Program-made: the position numbers and the translations under genes
Origin: an uncultured Actinomycetes bacterium
Lineage (GTDB): Bacteria > Actinomycetota > Acidimicrobiia > Acidimicrobiales > SZUA-35
Length of the DNA: 64,000 bases
Direction of reading: 5' to 3'
Assembly: GCA_902826025.1 (NCBI GenBank)
Contig: CADEDH010000002.1
Coordinates: 115,487-179,486, forward strand
The notes under the pieces: generated by a model
The model's database searches: none
What the model saw: only the letters and a program-made list of their open reading frames with translations
Told to the model about the DNA's origin: nothing
Part shown: positions 16,771 to 26,731 of the stretch, piece by piece
How the letters are laid out: each line of letters opens with the position of its first letter
Numbering within the stretch: the first letter of the stretch is position 1

Positions 16771-18117
16771 ATGACGGCCCTCGTCCTCTCCCCCGAGACC
16801 GACTCCACCACCGCCGGACGGGCCCGGCGGGTGGTGGCGATCACCCAGCCCGGGCTCACCGAGCGGGCGCTGGTGGTCCTCACGACCTTCGTCTTCGTCC
16901 ACGAGATCCCCAACTCCTGGCTCCGGGACCGGGCGGTACTGGACCCCGACTACTCGAATCCCCTGTTGGTGGCGGTGGAGCTGGTGCTGATCGCCTTCGC
17001 CTTCGCCCGGGTGGCAGGGAGCATCGACCATCTGATCACGATGGTGAGGGCCGAGCCCCTGCTCTACGGCTACGCCCTGCTCATCTTCGCCTCGACGTTC
17101 TGGTCGGCCGACCCGTCCGTCACGCTGAGACGGGCCTCGATCCTGGTGGGTGTGACGCTGTACGGCTCCTATCTGGTGATGCGGTTCTCGCTCGACCAGA
17201 TCCTGCGGCTGCTGGCGGTGATGGCCATCTTCAGCCTCGCCGTCAACCTCTTCTTCATCGTCTTCCTACCCCGCTACGGGGTGGACGATGGGGGTCAGTG
17301 GCGGGGAGTCTTCTTCCAGAAGAACTCGCTGGGCTACGTGTCCTCCCTGTCGATACCGGTGCTGCTGATCGCCGCCCGTTCCTATCCTCCGCTGCGCTGG
17401 GTTTTCTACGCAACTGCCGTGGGCCACGGCGTGATGTTGTTCGGCTCGAAGTCCAAGACGATGTTCATGGCCGCCGTGGTCACCTGCAGCCTCATGGTCG
17501 TCTATCAGGCGTTCCGGGGGCGTAAGACCCTCCGGGGGGCCGTCATGCTGTCGCTGGTGGGCAGCGGCACCTTCGCCACCGCCTTCGCCACGGCCAACAT
17601 CGGCGTGCTGGCGGGCTGGCTCAACAAGGACATCACGCTCACCGGGCGGGTGCCGCTGTGGGAGAACCTCATCCCCATCGCGCTGGAGAAACCCTTTCTG
17701 GGCCACGGTTTCGGCGCCACCTTCAACGGCTTCTTCAGCCCCGTGCACGAGGTCTGGACCCAGAACCGGTGGAATCCGAGCCACGCCCACAACGCCCTGC
17801 TCCAGATCTGGCTGGAGATCGGGATCATCGGCGTGGTGCTCTACCTGGTCGTGTTCATCCGCTCGGTGGTCAACGCCATCAAGATCGTGGCCATCGTGCC
17901 CGGCCCGATCGGCCTGTGGCCCCTCACGTTCCTCACCACCGTGCTGATGATGTCCATCACCGAGACCGGGGTGGGTTCCGAGCCGTTGGGCTGGATGATG
18001 TTCATGGTTGCGGTGCTGTCGCTGTCGCTCCACCTCCGCCACCGCACGTCCCTCGGGCTTCCCAACGACATACGGACCGCCGTCGGGACCGGCTCAACCT
18101 CCGCCGGCCGTCTCTGA
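16771..18117 (+). CDS. O-antigen ligase/polymerase family membrane protein (Wzy-like, copy 1)
   Basis: 448-residue polytopic protein with about 11 membrane segments. The Wzy_C-type extracellular loop contains GRVPLWENLI and PSHAHNALLQIWLEIGIIGV, the conserved His-Asn motif of O-antigen ligase/polymerase proteins. It likely joins lipid-linked repeat units or attaches the chain to an acceptor; in a monoderm polymerisation is more likely. It follows copy-1 Wzc by 9 bases. Its last 24 bases overlap the end of the convergent beta-helix gene. Confidence 0.88.
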   Translation: MTALVLSPETDSTTAGRARRVVAITQPGLTERALVVLTTFVFVHEIPNSWLRDRAVLDPDYSNPLLVAVELVLIAFAFARVAGSIDHLITMVRAEPLLYGYALLIFASTFWSADPSVTLRRASILVGVTLYGSYLVMRFSLDQILRLLAVMAIFSLAVNLFFIVFLPRYGVDDGGQWRGVFFQKNSLGYVSSLSIPVLLIAARSYPPLRWVFYATAVGHGVMLFGSKSKTMFMAAVVTCSLMVVYQAFRGRKTLRGAVMLSLVGSGTFATAFATANIGVLAGWLNKDITLTGRVPLWENLIPIALEKPFLGHGFGATFNGFFSPVHEVWTQNRWNPSHAHNALLQIWLEIGIIGVVLYLVVFIRSVVNAIKIVAIVPGPIGLWPLTFLTTVLMMSITETGVGSEPLGWMMFMVAVLSLSLHLRHRTSLGLPNDIRTAVGTGSTSAGRL

Positions 18118-19560
18118 CGGGCCGGCCGGCTCGTAGGCCCCCACTGCGGCGCCGGAGGCCGGCCGGGGCCGGGCGTCGATGTCGGCCATCAGCGACGGTG
18201 GCCGCAGTACCGGACCGGGCCGGCCAACCAGGGCGCTTCCGGGAGCAGGGCGGAAGTCGGCCACCGCAGGATCCTCGGCCGCCAGCATGACGAGCCCGGA
18301 GCCATCGGCTGTGACCAGGTCGGTGGCGCCCGCCTCGGGCACCGACTGATCGGTCACCAGCACGTTGCCCTCGGAGACGACGTCCCGGACACTCCGGGCC
18401 TTGAACGCCATCCCTCCGGGGCGGGCCCAGGCCAGGTTGGCCACGAAGCGGACATCCCGGGCCCGGCCCGCCGCCAGCTCCACCGGACCCCCCTCCAGGC
18501 CGGCCGTGCGGGCGTTGTGGTACGTCGTGTTGCCGACGACGTCGACCCGGGACGATTCGAGCACCAGCACGGCCCGGCCCCCGTTGTCGACGATGACGTT
18601 GTCGGCCACCAGTACCCGCCCCGTGTAGCCGGTCTGGTCGGCCTGGTCGACGATGATGCCGTTGCCGTCGGTGATGACCCGGTGCGAGCGGAACATCGAC
18701 GCCACCTTGTTCTCGTTGCGGTACACGAGGTTGCCCACGATCCGGTCGTGGTAGCCGTCGGGCCCGGGATCGGTGCCGGCGTCGCGCGAGTGCCATAAAG
18801 AGATCCCACTCCCCTGCTCGGGACCCCAGAAGCTGTTGTCATGGACCTCGTTGCCCGTGATCTCCAGGTTGGTGGCCTCGATCGAGGTGATGCCGCCCAC
18901 CGCCATGGCGGAGACCGTGTTGTCGGCCAGCCGGACGTGGTGGTTGCCCCGGGTCATCAGGCCCCAGCCGTAGTTGTTGTCCGGCCCGAAGCCTTCGCCC
19001 ACCACGGTGAGTCCTTCCACCGCCAGGTAGTCGCCCAGGATCTCGATCCCGTTCCCGGCGGTGGCCACGATCCGGGGCCTCTGGCCGGGGGCGGCCGCCA
19101 CCCGGATCCAACCCTCGGCCGTGCCGGACACCGCCAGCTCGAAGTGTGAGCTGGTGGGGGTGAGACGGCCGCCCTGGTAGTCGCCGTCCATCAGGTACAG
19201 GGTGTCGCCGGGCCGGAGCCGGTCGAACGCCGTCTGGAGCGATCGCCAGGCCGACACCGACGTCTGACCGTCGGCATCGTCGGCGCCGGTTGCCGGATCG
19301 ACGAACAGCACGTGGGGATCAGGATCGGTGGCCAGGGATCCGACGGCCGGCACCGGCGGCACCGGCCGGGGGCGGGGCAGATCGTCGGGGGCCATGGCCA
19401 CCGTGCTCCCGGTCTCCGGGGCCGGATCGCGGTCCGCCCCGTTGGGTGAGCACGATGCGACAAGAAGTCCGAGTGTTGTGAGGAGCAGACCGGGTGTCGC
19501 CCCCCGGTGCCGGCCGATGGGCCAGGTCCGGGGGCGTCGGCGACGCCCCGCCGCCGTCAG
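18094..19560 (-). CDS. Right-handed beta-helix lipoprotein, probable polysaccharide lyase or epimerase; CTG start
   Basis: 488 residues if begun at CTG 19560-19558, which overlaps the flippase TGA (CTGA) and has an AGGAG at 19570-19574, 9 bases upstream. This start yields RRRRPRTWPIG, a hydrophobic stretch and the lipobox LVASC with Cys 37. The ATG at 19401 would lose the export signal. The body is a parallel beta-helix (NGIEILGDYLAVEGLTVV, VRLADNTVSAMAVGG, LEITGNEVHDNSFWG and similar rungs), as in pectate-lyase or alginate-epimerase-like proteins. It ends a four-gene operon after Wzx, so a role in trimming or modifying the exported glycan is inferred. No catalytic residues could be assigned. 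Confidence 0.85.
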   Translation of the reverse strand: MTAAGRRRRPRTWPIGRHRGATPGLLLTTLGLLVASCSPNGADRDPAPETGSTVAMAPDDLPRPRPVPPVPAVGSLATDPDPHVLFVDPATGADDADGQTSVSAWRSLQTAFDRLRPGDTLYLMDGDYQGGRLTPTSSHFELAVSGTAEGWIRVAAAPGQRPRIVATAGNGIEILGDYLAVEGLTVVGEGFGPDNNYGWGLMTRGNHHVRLADNTVSAMAVGGITSIEATNLEITGNEVHDNSFWGPEQGSGISLWHSRDAGTDPGPDGYHDRIVGNLVYRNENKVASMFRSHRVITDGNGIIVDQADQTGYTGRVLVADNVIVDNGGRAVLVLESSRVDVVGNTTYHNARTAGLEGGPVELAAGRARDVRFVANLAWARPGGMAFKARSVRDVVSEGNVLVTDQSVPEAGATDLVTADGSGLVMLAAEDPAVADFRPAPGSALVGRPGPVLRPPSLMADIDARPRPASGAAVGAYEPAGPSETAGGG

Positions 19561-20870
19561 GTGACGGCGCTCCTCCCGCTACCGGCGCCGGGGCGCCGCC
19601 CTTCCAGGGTGGACAGGACGAACACGATGGCCGCCATCAGCGCCGTGAGGTAGATCTCGCTGGCGATCGTGGTGTACACCGCGGTGGACCACTGCCCGTC
19701 GGGTAGGAACCGGACGTTCAGGCCGAAGTTGACGGCCGCCGCCGACAGGGTGGCACCCACCCGCCACCACTGGTGTCCCGAGGCGCTGAGGCAGTTCCCC
19801 ATGAGGTACTGGACGCAGCGGATGAGGGGCAGAACCGACAGCATCCGGATGGCCCCGATGGCATCGTCGTACTCCCGGCCGGCCACGACCGGCACCAGCG
19901 GGGCCAGCACCAGGAACCCGACGGCGACGAGGAGGGCCACGCCCACCCCGGGGGCCAGCAACCGACGGAGCACCCGCATGGTTGACCGGGCGCCATGTCG
20001 GCCGGCCTCGAACATGTCGGCGTCGCTGGCCCGCATCAGCACCAGCAGCGGCAGGTAGCCGAACTGGATGATGCGGGCGGCCACGGTGTAGATGGCGGCG
20101 TCGGCCCCATGCCCGTAGCGGACCAGCAGCGGCCGGTCCGACACGTCGACCACCGACTCCGACACCGAGTTCACGGCGAAGGGCAGACCCTCCCGCACGT
20201 CGCCCACCGAGAGCCGGGTGATGCTGGGCCGGGCGCCGAAGCAGCGCCAGATGTAGCCTATGGCCATCAGAGCGGCCAGGCCGAACGCCACCAGGTTGGC
20301 CACCGCCCACCACGTCAGGCTGCCTCCGCCCAGCAGGGCGAAGAGCACCAGGCCGACGAGCCGGATGGCCACCACCCCCATGCGGATGAGGGCCGAGTCC
20401 CGCATCCGACGGGTGCCGTTGCCGATGAACACGGCCAGCTCGGTGATCCAGAACAGGTTGAGCTGGGCGATCACCAGGCTGGCGTAGACCCAGCCATCCA
20501 CATCGGGCAGGATCAGGGGCTTGGCCAGGATCACCAGCAGAGCACCGATGCCCGGCCCCCACACCCCCATCGACAGGGCCCGCTGCCACGTGTCGTTGAC
20601 GTCGGCCCCTTGCGACACCCGCTTGATCAGGATGGCGTGAGACCCGATCGAGCTGAGGCTGGCCACCGGCATGGCCACGGCCAGCACACCGCCCATGATG
20701 CCGAAGTCCTCGGGCGACAGCAGATTGGTCAGGGCGAAGAAGACGAGCATCGAGCTGCCCAGCTGGAGCAGTTCGACAATGAGTGACCAGCTGAGGCGGC
20801 TGCGCATGCCCTGCGGGCCTCCCCCGCCGGCCACCTTGGCCCGGACCGAGTCGAGCAGGGCCACCGCCAC
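19557..20870 (-). CDS. Polysaccharide flippase, Wzx/PST family (copy 1)
   Basis: 437 residues, about 12 hydrophobic segments. FFALTNLLSPEDFGIMGGVLA is the typical first-helix motif of the oligosaccharide flippase family (LSPEDFG). It should turn undecaprenyl-linked repeat units outwards. GTG 20870 shares one base with the WecG TAG stop; GTG 20864 is an alternative. Earlier in-frame starts lie inside wecG and are rejected. Its stop overlaps the CTG start of the beta-helix lipoprotein. Confidence 0.88.
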   Translation of the reverse strand: MAVALLDSVRAKVAGGGGPQGMRSRLSWSLIVELLQLGSSMLVFFALTNLLSPEDFGIMGGVLAVAMPVASLSSIGSHAILIKRVSQGADVNDTWQRALSMGVWGPGIGALLVILAKPLILPDVDGWVYASLVIAQLNLFWITELAVFIGNGTRRMRDSALIRMGVVAIRLVGLVLFALLGGGSLTWWAVANLVAFGLAALMAIGYIWRCFGARPSITRLSVGDVREGLPFAVNSVSESVVDVSDRPLLVRYGHGADAAIYTVAARIIQFGYLPLLVLMRASDADMFEAGRHGARSTMRVLRRLLAPGVGVALLVAVGFLVLAPLVPVVAGREYDDAIGAIRMLSVLPLIRCVQYLMGNCLSASGHQWWRVGATLSAAAVNFGLNVRFLPDGQWSTAVYTTIASEIYLTALMAAIVFVLSTLEGRRPGAGSGRSAVT

Positions 20871-21705
20871 TAGCGGGCGGCTCCAACCCGACGGGAGGAC
20901 GACGCCAGCCGGGAACGCACGAGCGCCAAGCCGAAGTGGGCCAGGAACCGGGAGTTGGTGACGAGGTAGCGGCGCCACAGCCGGCGGGGCTCCTGGCCCA
21001 GCCGGTACAGCCACTGGAGGCCGGTACGCTGCATCCAGGCCGGTGGTGAGGCCAGGTTGCCAGCTCCGTAGTCGAAGGCGGCGCCCACCGCCAGCATGGC
21101 GGCCTGCACCCGGCCCCGGTGGGCGGCCACCCACCGCTCCTGGCGGGGGCAGCCCCGACCGACGAGGACCACACCTGCCCCCGAGTCGTTCATGCGGGCT
21201 ACATCGGCCGCGTCTTCGTCGGGGGTGGCGTCGCGGAACCGATCGGGCTGGACGTCCACCACCTCGGCCTGCGGGTGACGGCGCTCGATCTCGGCCCGGA
21301 ACGCCTCGCAGGTCTCCTCGGTGGACCCGAACAGGTAGATGCCCACCCCCTCGTCGGCGGCCGCCTCGATCACCTTCCAGGTGAGATCGGGCCCGTAGAC
21401 GCGATCGTCGAGCCCGGTACGGTGGAGCCGGTTCATGGCCCAGCGCACCGGCTGACCGTCGGGGGTGACGAGATCGATCTCGTTGACCACGGTGCGGAAG
21501 GCGGCGTCGCCCACCGCTTCCATCAGCCCGTGCACGGCGAGGGCCGAGACGGCGTAGGACCGTCGATTCCGGGCGGCGTCCATGATGGCGGCCGTGGCGT
21601 GGCCGTACGAGGTGACGCTCACGTTGACCCCGAACAGGTCGACCTTCGACCCCAGGCGCCGGTCAGCCCCGGGGTCGGCCGGCCCGTCGGCCGGTGTGGC
21701 GTTCA

Positions 21706-21706
<1 letters not shown>
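20870..21706 (-). CDS. WecG/TagA/CpsF family glycosyltransferase (copy 1)
   Basis: 278 residues. GT26 features: LVTPDGQPVRW with the catalytic-base Asp, IYLFGSTEETCEAF, and VGRGCPRQERWVA for the GxPxQE motif. The C-terminal membrane-contacting tail is RLGQEPRRLWRRYL. Such enzymes add a hexose or N-acetylhexosaminuronic/mannosamine unit to a polyprenyl-linked sugar, usually the second sugar. ATG 21706 shares one base with the epimerase stop (TGATG). Confidence 0.92.
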
Positions 21707-22776
<1,070 letters not shown>

Positions 22777-22865
22777 CCGGTACCAGCCCTTTACAGCAAC
22801 AGCGCGCTCCACGCCAAGGCGCGCGCCCGACGGGGTTCTGGAGTTGGAGGGTAGCGAGGCCGACT

Positions 22866-24491
22866 CTAAATCGTGCCCCTGCGGGCCGCCCGGAGCCCGA
22901 GGCCGCCACCCGATAGGGCCAGGAGCGCCACCACACCGTAGCCAACGGTGGGAGCCAGCGGTGCGGCGGGTCCTGATGGTGGAGTCGCACGCATCGCTGC
23001 CGGCACCCCGGAGGGGCCCCGGCCGGCCGGCGCAGCCCGGCCGGGCCCCGTTTCGCCCCCGGAGGACCCGCCGCCCTGGTAGGCCAGCAGGTCGGTGGGC
23101 GGGCCGTCCCCCACCGGTACGGGATCGGCGGGGTGGAGGCCGGCGATCCCCGGAACCGGTTCGCCGGGGACCGGAGCGGGACCGGCCAGGCTGGTCCACC
23201 CCAGGCCGGAGCCGGGTCCGGCGCCGGCGTCGGCCGGGCCACCGGCCCCGATGGCGGGCACGGGGCCGGGAAAGGCGGCGGCGTCGACCACCAACTCGGC
23301 CGAGGCGGGATCGACCCCCCGGTTGTCGCTGGCCTCCACGTTGGCCGCTCCCGACGGCTGCCCCTCAGCCACCCAGCCGCGGGCCGTCCAGAAGACGTTG
23401 TCGTGGATACGGATCGGGTGGGGGCCGAAGGCCTGGGTGGCCCGGATCCGCACGGCCCGGGTGGTGGCCGGATCGCCCCGCAGGGCCCACACCCAGTTCT
23501 GGACCACGTCCACCCCGCCGTGACCGACCCAGATGGCCGAGTCGTTGGACTCCGGAGTGCCCCCCAGGTTCAGGTTCCAGATCCGGTTGGCCCGCACCGT
23601 GACCGCATCGAGCTGGGCCGGATGGGGATTGGGCACGAGGTTCACGTAGTGGGCGGAGATGGCCCCGCCATTCAGCGGGGCCAGGTCGTGAATGGTGTTG
23701 GCCTCCACCGTGATGTCACGGGTGCCGGGTTTGATGTCGATTCCCTCGGCCCCGGTGAACGAGATGTCGTTGCCCCGCACGGTCACGTCGCCGGTGGTGT
23801 CGACCCACTCCGCTCCCCCGTTTCCCAGGTAGACGCCCTCACCGGAGGTGGCAGCAGTCTGGCCCGTGTGATCGACCACGTTGTCCTCCACCACCACCCA
23901 CGAGCTCGGGGCGTGGCTCGACCAGTGCCCGCCAACGTGGATACCGGCGTGACCGGTGAGCGTCACCCGATTGGCGACGATCCGCACCGGCTGACCGGCG
24001 TCGCCCCGACACTGGAGGCACCGGATGCCGAACTGGGCGTTCCGGACACTCACCCCGACCACGTGCACATGGTCGGCGGCGATGATGTCAAGCGCCGCCT
24101 GGCCGCTGCTCTGGTTGCCCGGGTCGATCCAGATCCCGGGGTCGGCCGTGATCACGATCGGCGCCTCTGGCGTCCCGTCGGGCCCCGGGCCGTCGCTGCC
24201 GTCGTGGAATCCCTGGTACACCAGGCGACCAGGGATGTCGGCCCGGAGCCGGAGCACGTCGCCCGGCCGGGCCGCCGCCACCGCCAGACCCCAGTCGGCC
24301 AGCGAGCGGATCTCGCGGGTGATCCCCGCCCCCACCGGGGCCACGACGTCGGTGCGGCTGCGGCGATGGTCGCGTCCGGCCTCGTCCACCGGCCCCGGCG
24401 AGCTCATCGTCAGCAGCATGGTGGCCAGCACGAAGCAGAGCAGCAGGGCGGCGGTCGCCACCCGGCGGTGGTGGGCCAGGTGGACGGCCAT
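22866..24491 (-). CDS. Exported right-handed beta-helix protein with C-terminal membrane tail
   Basis: 541 residues. One N-terminal membrane/signal helix ([19 protein letters not shown]), a parallel beta-helix at about 60-400 with rungs such as [40 protein letters not shown] and [20 protein letters not shown], then about 100 residues rich in Pro, Gly and Ala. It finishes with [21 protein letters not shown], a hydrophobic segment with basic tail like a wall-sorting signal, but no LPXTG motif is seen. Likely a surface-anchored polysaccharide-binding or lyase/epimerase-type enzyme. Divergent from the Wzc copy 2 gene. Confidence 0.85.
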   Translation of the reverse strand: MAVHLAHHRRVATAALLLCFVLATMLLTMSSPGPVDEAGRDHRRSRTDVVAPVGAGITREIRSLADWGLAVAAARPGDVLRLRADIPGRLVYQGFHDGSDGPGPDGTPEAPIVITADPGIWIDPGNQSSGQAALDIIAADHVHVVGVSVRNAQFGIRCLQCRGDAGQPVRIVANRVTLTGHAGIHVGGHWSSHAPSSWVVVEDNVVDHTGQTAATSGEGVYLGNGGAEWVDTTGDVTVRGNDISFTGAEGIDIKPGTRDITVEANTIHDLAPLNGGAISAHYVNLVPNPHPAQLDAVTVRANRIWNLNLGGTPESNDSAIWVGHGGVDVVQNWVWALRGDPATTRAVRIRATQAFGPHPIRIHDNVFWTARGWVAEGQPSGAANVEASDNRGVDPASAELVVDAAAFPGPVPAIGAGGPADAGAGPGSGLGWTSLAGPAPVPGEPVPGIAGLHPADPVPVGDGPPTDLLAYQGGGSSGGETGPGRAAPAGRGPSGVPAAMRATPPSGPAAPLAPTVGYGVVALLALSGGGLGLRAARRGTI

Positions 24492-24695
24492 GCCTGCACA
24501 TCGACAGCCGTGCCGTACGCCTTGAGGCGTTCGACCCCCTCCGGATCACGTGGAGTGCCTCGCTCGGCACCCGACGATCCGATAGGGTTGAAGGTTCCGG
24601 TGTCCTGCCACCCCGCAGCCACCGGATCTACCCGCCGCACAACTCAGGGGTTCTACGTTGACACAACCGGCACGCATCCCGGGCGCGGGGTGGTG

Positions 24696-26456
24696 ATGGT
24701 GAGTTCATCTGGCGCGATCGCCGACGAGCTGGAGCTGGCCGACTATCTGCGCATCATGCGCCGACGATGGCTCTGGATCGTTGTTCCCGCCGTGGCCGTC
24801 TGTGCCCTGGCCACGGCCCTCACCGCCACCCAGTCACCCAGCTGGTCGGCTTCGGCCCAGGTCTCGGTGGGAGGCTCGGCCGCCCAGGAGGCCATCAGCG
24901 GAGGTGGCCCGTCGGGGCCGGCCGGCGCCCGCGAGCTGTCGAACGAGGTGGATCTCGCCGCCAGCGACCAGGTCCGCCAAGAGGTGGCGAACCGGCTCGG
25001 CACGGAACCTCACGTCGACATCGCCGCCGCCGAGTCGTCCGACGCCATCCTGTTCACAGCAACGGCCTCCACCGCCGAGGCGGCGGCCGAGGCCGCCAAC
25101 ACCTGGGCCGACGTGTACGTCGAGACCAAGCGACAGGACGCCATCGACAGCATCGACAGTGCAGTGGAGGCCTTCCAGGCCGACCTGGCCGACTTCCGGA
25201 CCGAGCGAACGGGCATCCGCAAGCCCATCGACGATCTGGAGGACGAACTGGCGGGCGACGACCTCACCGCCGAGGACCGGTCGGTGCTGGAGGGCCAGCT
25301 GGCCCGCCTCCAGAACGACCTGGAGCCCGACCTCAACGTGATCGACGCCAAGGTGGAAGCGGTCGCCGCCTCCATCGCCGAGCTCCAGCTCAACGCCCGA
25401 CTGGCGGCCGCTGGCGCCGCCCGGGTGGTCCAGGTGGCGGCCCCGCCCCAACACCCCACGAACGCCTCCCTGGAACGTAATCTCCTGCTCGGCCTCGTGA
25501 TCGGGCTCATCCTGGGGGCAGCGGTGGCCCTGCTGGTGGAGAACCTGGACCGCACGATCAAGGGACCCGACGACATCGCCGCCCTCGGCCTTCCCCTGCT
25601 GGGCGGCATACCGGAGCCCGCCCGGGCCCTGGAGGACGGCGAGCTGGCCCTGGCCACGCTGCGCCACCCCCGCTCCCCGGTGGCCGAGGCCTACCAGAAG
25701 GTCCGCACCGCGGTGGAGTTCGCCCTCCTCGGTCGGGAGATCAACTCGCTCCTGATCACCAGCCCCGGCCAGGGCGAAGGCAAGACCACTTCGGCCGCCA
25801 ACCTGGCGTGGGCCATGAGCGCGGTCGACCACCGGGTCGCCCTCATCGACGTCGACTTCCGCCGGCCCCGGATCCACCGGATCTTCGAATGCCCGCTGCA
25901 GCCGGGCCTGTCCGACTACCTCCGCTCGGGGGTTCCGCTCGAGCAGCTGGCTGTACGGGTGGGCACCCCCGGTAGCCGGAACCTCGTGGTGATCCCCACC
26001 GGCGCCCTGCCGCCGAACCCCGGCGAGTTCGTGGCCTCACCGGCCTTCGCCGCCGTCATCCGCGACCTCGAGCAGCAAGCCGACCTGGTGATCCTCGATG
26101 CCCCGCCGGTCGGGCCGGTCTCGGACCCGGTGTCGATCGGCCGGATCGTCGACGCCGTCATCGTGGTCGCCCGGTCGGGCCACACCACCCGGGACCAGCT
26201 TCGCTCGACCGTCGACAGCCTGCGCCAGGTGGGGGCCGATGTGATCGGTGTGTGCCTGGTGGGCGTCGCCTCCAGCGAGTACGGCTCGTACTACGGGGGC
26301 GACAGCGACGAGAGCCGATCCCCCCAGTCCCGGACCGCCCCCACCCTCGGCACCAACCGGCCCACCGTCGACCTCACGTCGCCTCCCGCCCCCTCGGGGG
26401 CCACCCTTCTGAGCGACCGCGGGCCCTCCGGTCACCCATCCCCCAACGCCCGCTGA
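24696..26456 (+). CDS. Wzc/CapAB-like co-polymerase with complete tyrosine-kinase domain (copy 2)
   Basis: 586 residues. Wzz domain with membrane helix WLWIVVPAVAVCALATAL, coiled coil, second helix LLLGLVIGLILGAAVALL, then BY-kinase. Walker A SPGQGEGKTT (Lys about 363), Walker A' LIDVDFRRP and Walker B LVILDAPPV are all canonical. A tyrosine cluster SSEYGSYYGG near the C-terminus is the expected autophosphorylation site. ATG 24696 is preferred among a GTG-GTG-ATG run starting at 24690. Of the three Wzc-like proteins here this is the only one with every kinase motif. Confidence 0.92.
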   Translation: MVSSSGAIADELELADYLRIMRRRWLWIVVPAVAVCALATALTATQSPSWSASAQVSVGGSAAQEAISGGGPSGPAGARELSNEVDLAASDQVRQEVANRLGTEPHVDIAAAESSDAILFTATASTAEAAAEAANTWADVYVETKRQDAIDSIDSAVEAFQADLADFRTERTGIRKPIDDLEDELAGDDLTAEDRSVLEGQLARLQNDLEPDLNVIDAKVEAVAASIAELQLNARLAAAGAARVVQVAAPPQHPTNASLERNLLLGLVIGLILGAAVALLVENLDRTIKGPDDIAALGLPLLGGIPEPARALEDGELALATLRHPRSPVAEAYQKVRTAVEFALLGREINSLLITSPGQGEGKTTSAANLAWAMSAVDHRVALIDVDFRRPRIHRIFECPLQPGLSDYLRSGVPLEQLAVRVGTPGSRNLVVIPTGALPPNPGEFVASPAFAAVIRDLEQQADLVILDAPPVGPVSDPVSIGRIVDAVIVVARSGHTTRDQLRSTVDSLRQVGADVIGVCLVGVASSEYGSYYGGDSDESRSPQSRTAPTLGTNRPTVDLTSPPAPSGATLLSDRGPSGHPSPNAR

Positions 26457-26731
26457 CCCGACGCTACGGTTGTCGCTCCGACGCGGCGTGAGGCGCTGGA
26501 ATTCGTCCTGTATCACCGATGGCTCCAGGGCCTCTGGTAGAGGGTGGAACTGGTGGCATTCACATGCGGGAACCGGCAGGTGGCGGCACCTCCGAGGAGA
26601 TCCCGGCGCCGCAGCGGATCTGGCGTCTTTTGGCTGGTGGGCAGAACCCCCCAACACGGGGAGGCCGACGGCCGTGGGAGGGGATCCTTTGATAGAACTG
26701 GTGGGGCAGAGGCGAGCAGGCAGGGCGTGCA
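26457..26731. other. 275-base non-coding leader before the polyprenyl sugar-phosphate transferase
   Basis: No gene-like frame. The stretch contains short inverted repeats such as CCCC-CAACAC-GGGG near 26651-26664 and a run of G-rich motifs. I could not match it to a known riboswitch (c-di-GMP, c-di-AMP and cobalamin core motifs were looked for by eye). It is long for an intergenic spacer in this window and may hold a promoter and a structured leader. Confidence 0.4.

Noticed and set aside
22866-23000. LPXTG sortase signal on the beta-helix protein
   Set aside because: The hydrophobic and basic tail is present but no LPXTG or close variant precedes it.
23133-24695. N-terminal extension of Wzc copy 2 by 521 codons
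   Set aside because: It runs antisense through the beta-helix gene. The Wzz domain begins right after the start cluster at 24690-24696.
26457-26731. c-di-GMP or c-di-AMP riboswitch before the sugar-phosphate transferase
   Set aside because: Some GGTGGC/ACCGGC text looks suggestive but the conserved cores are not present by eye; a covariance-model scan would decide.
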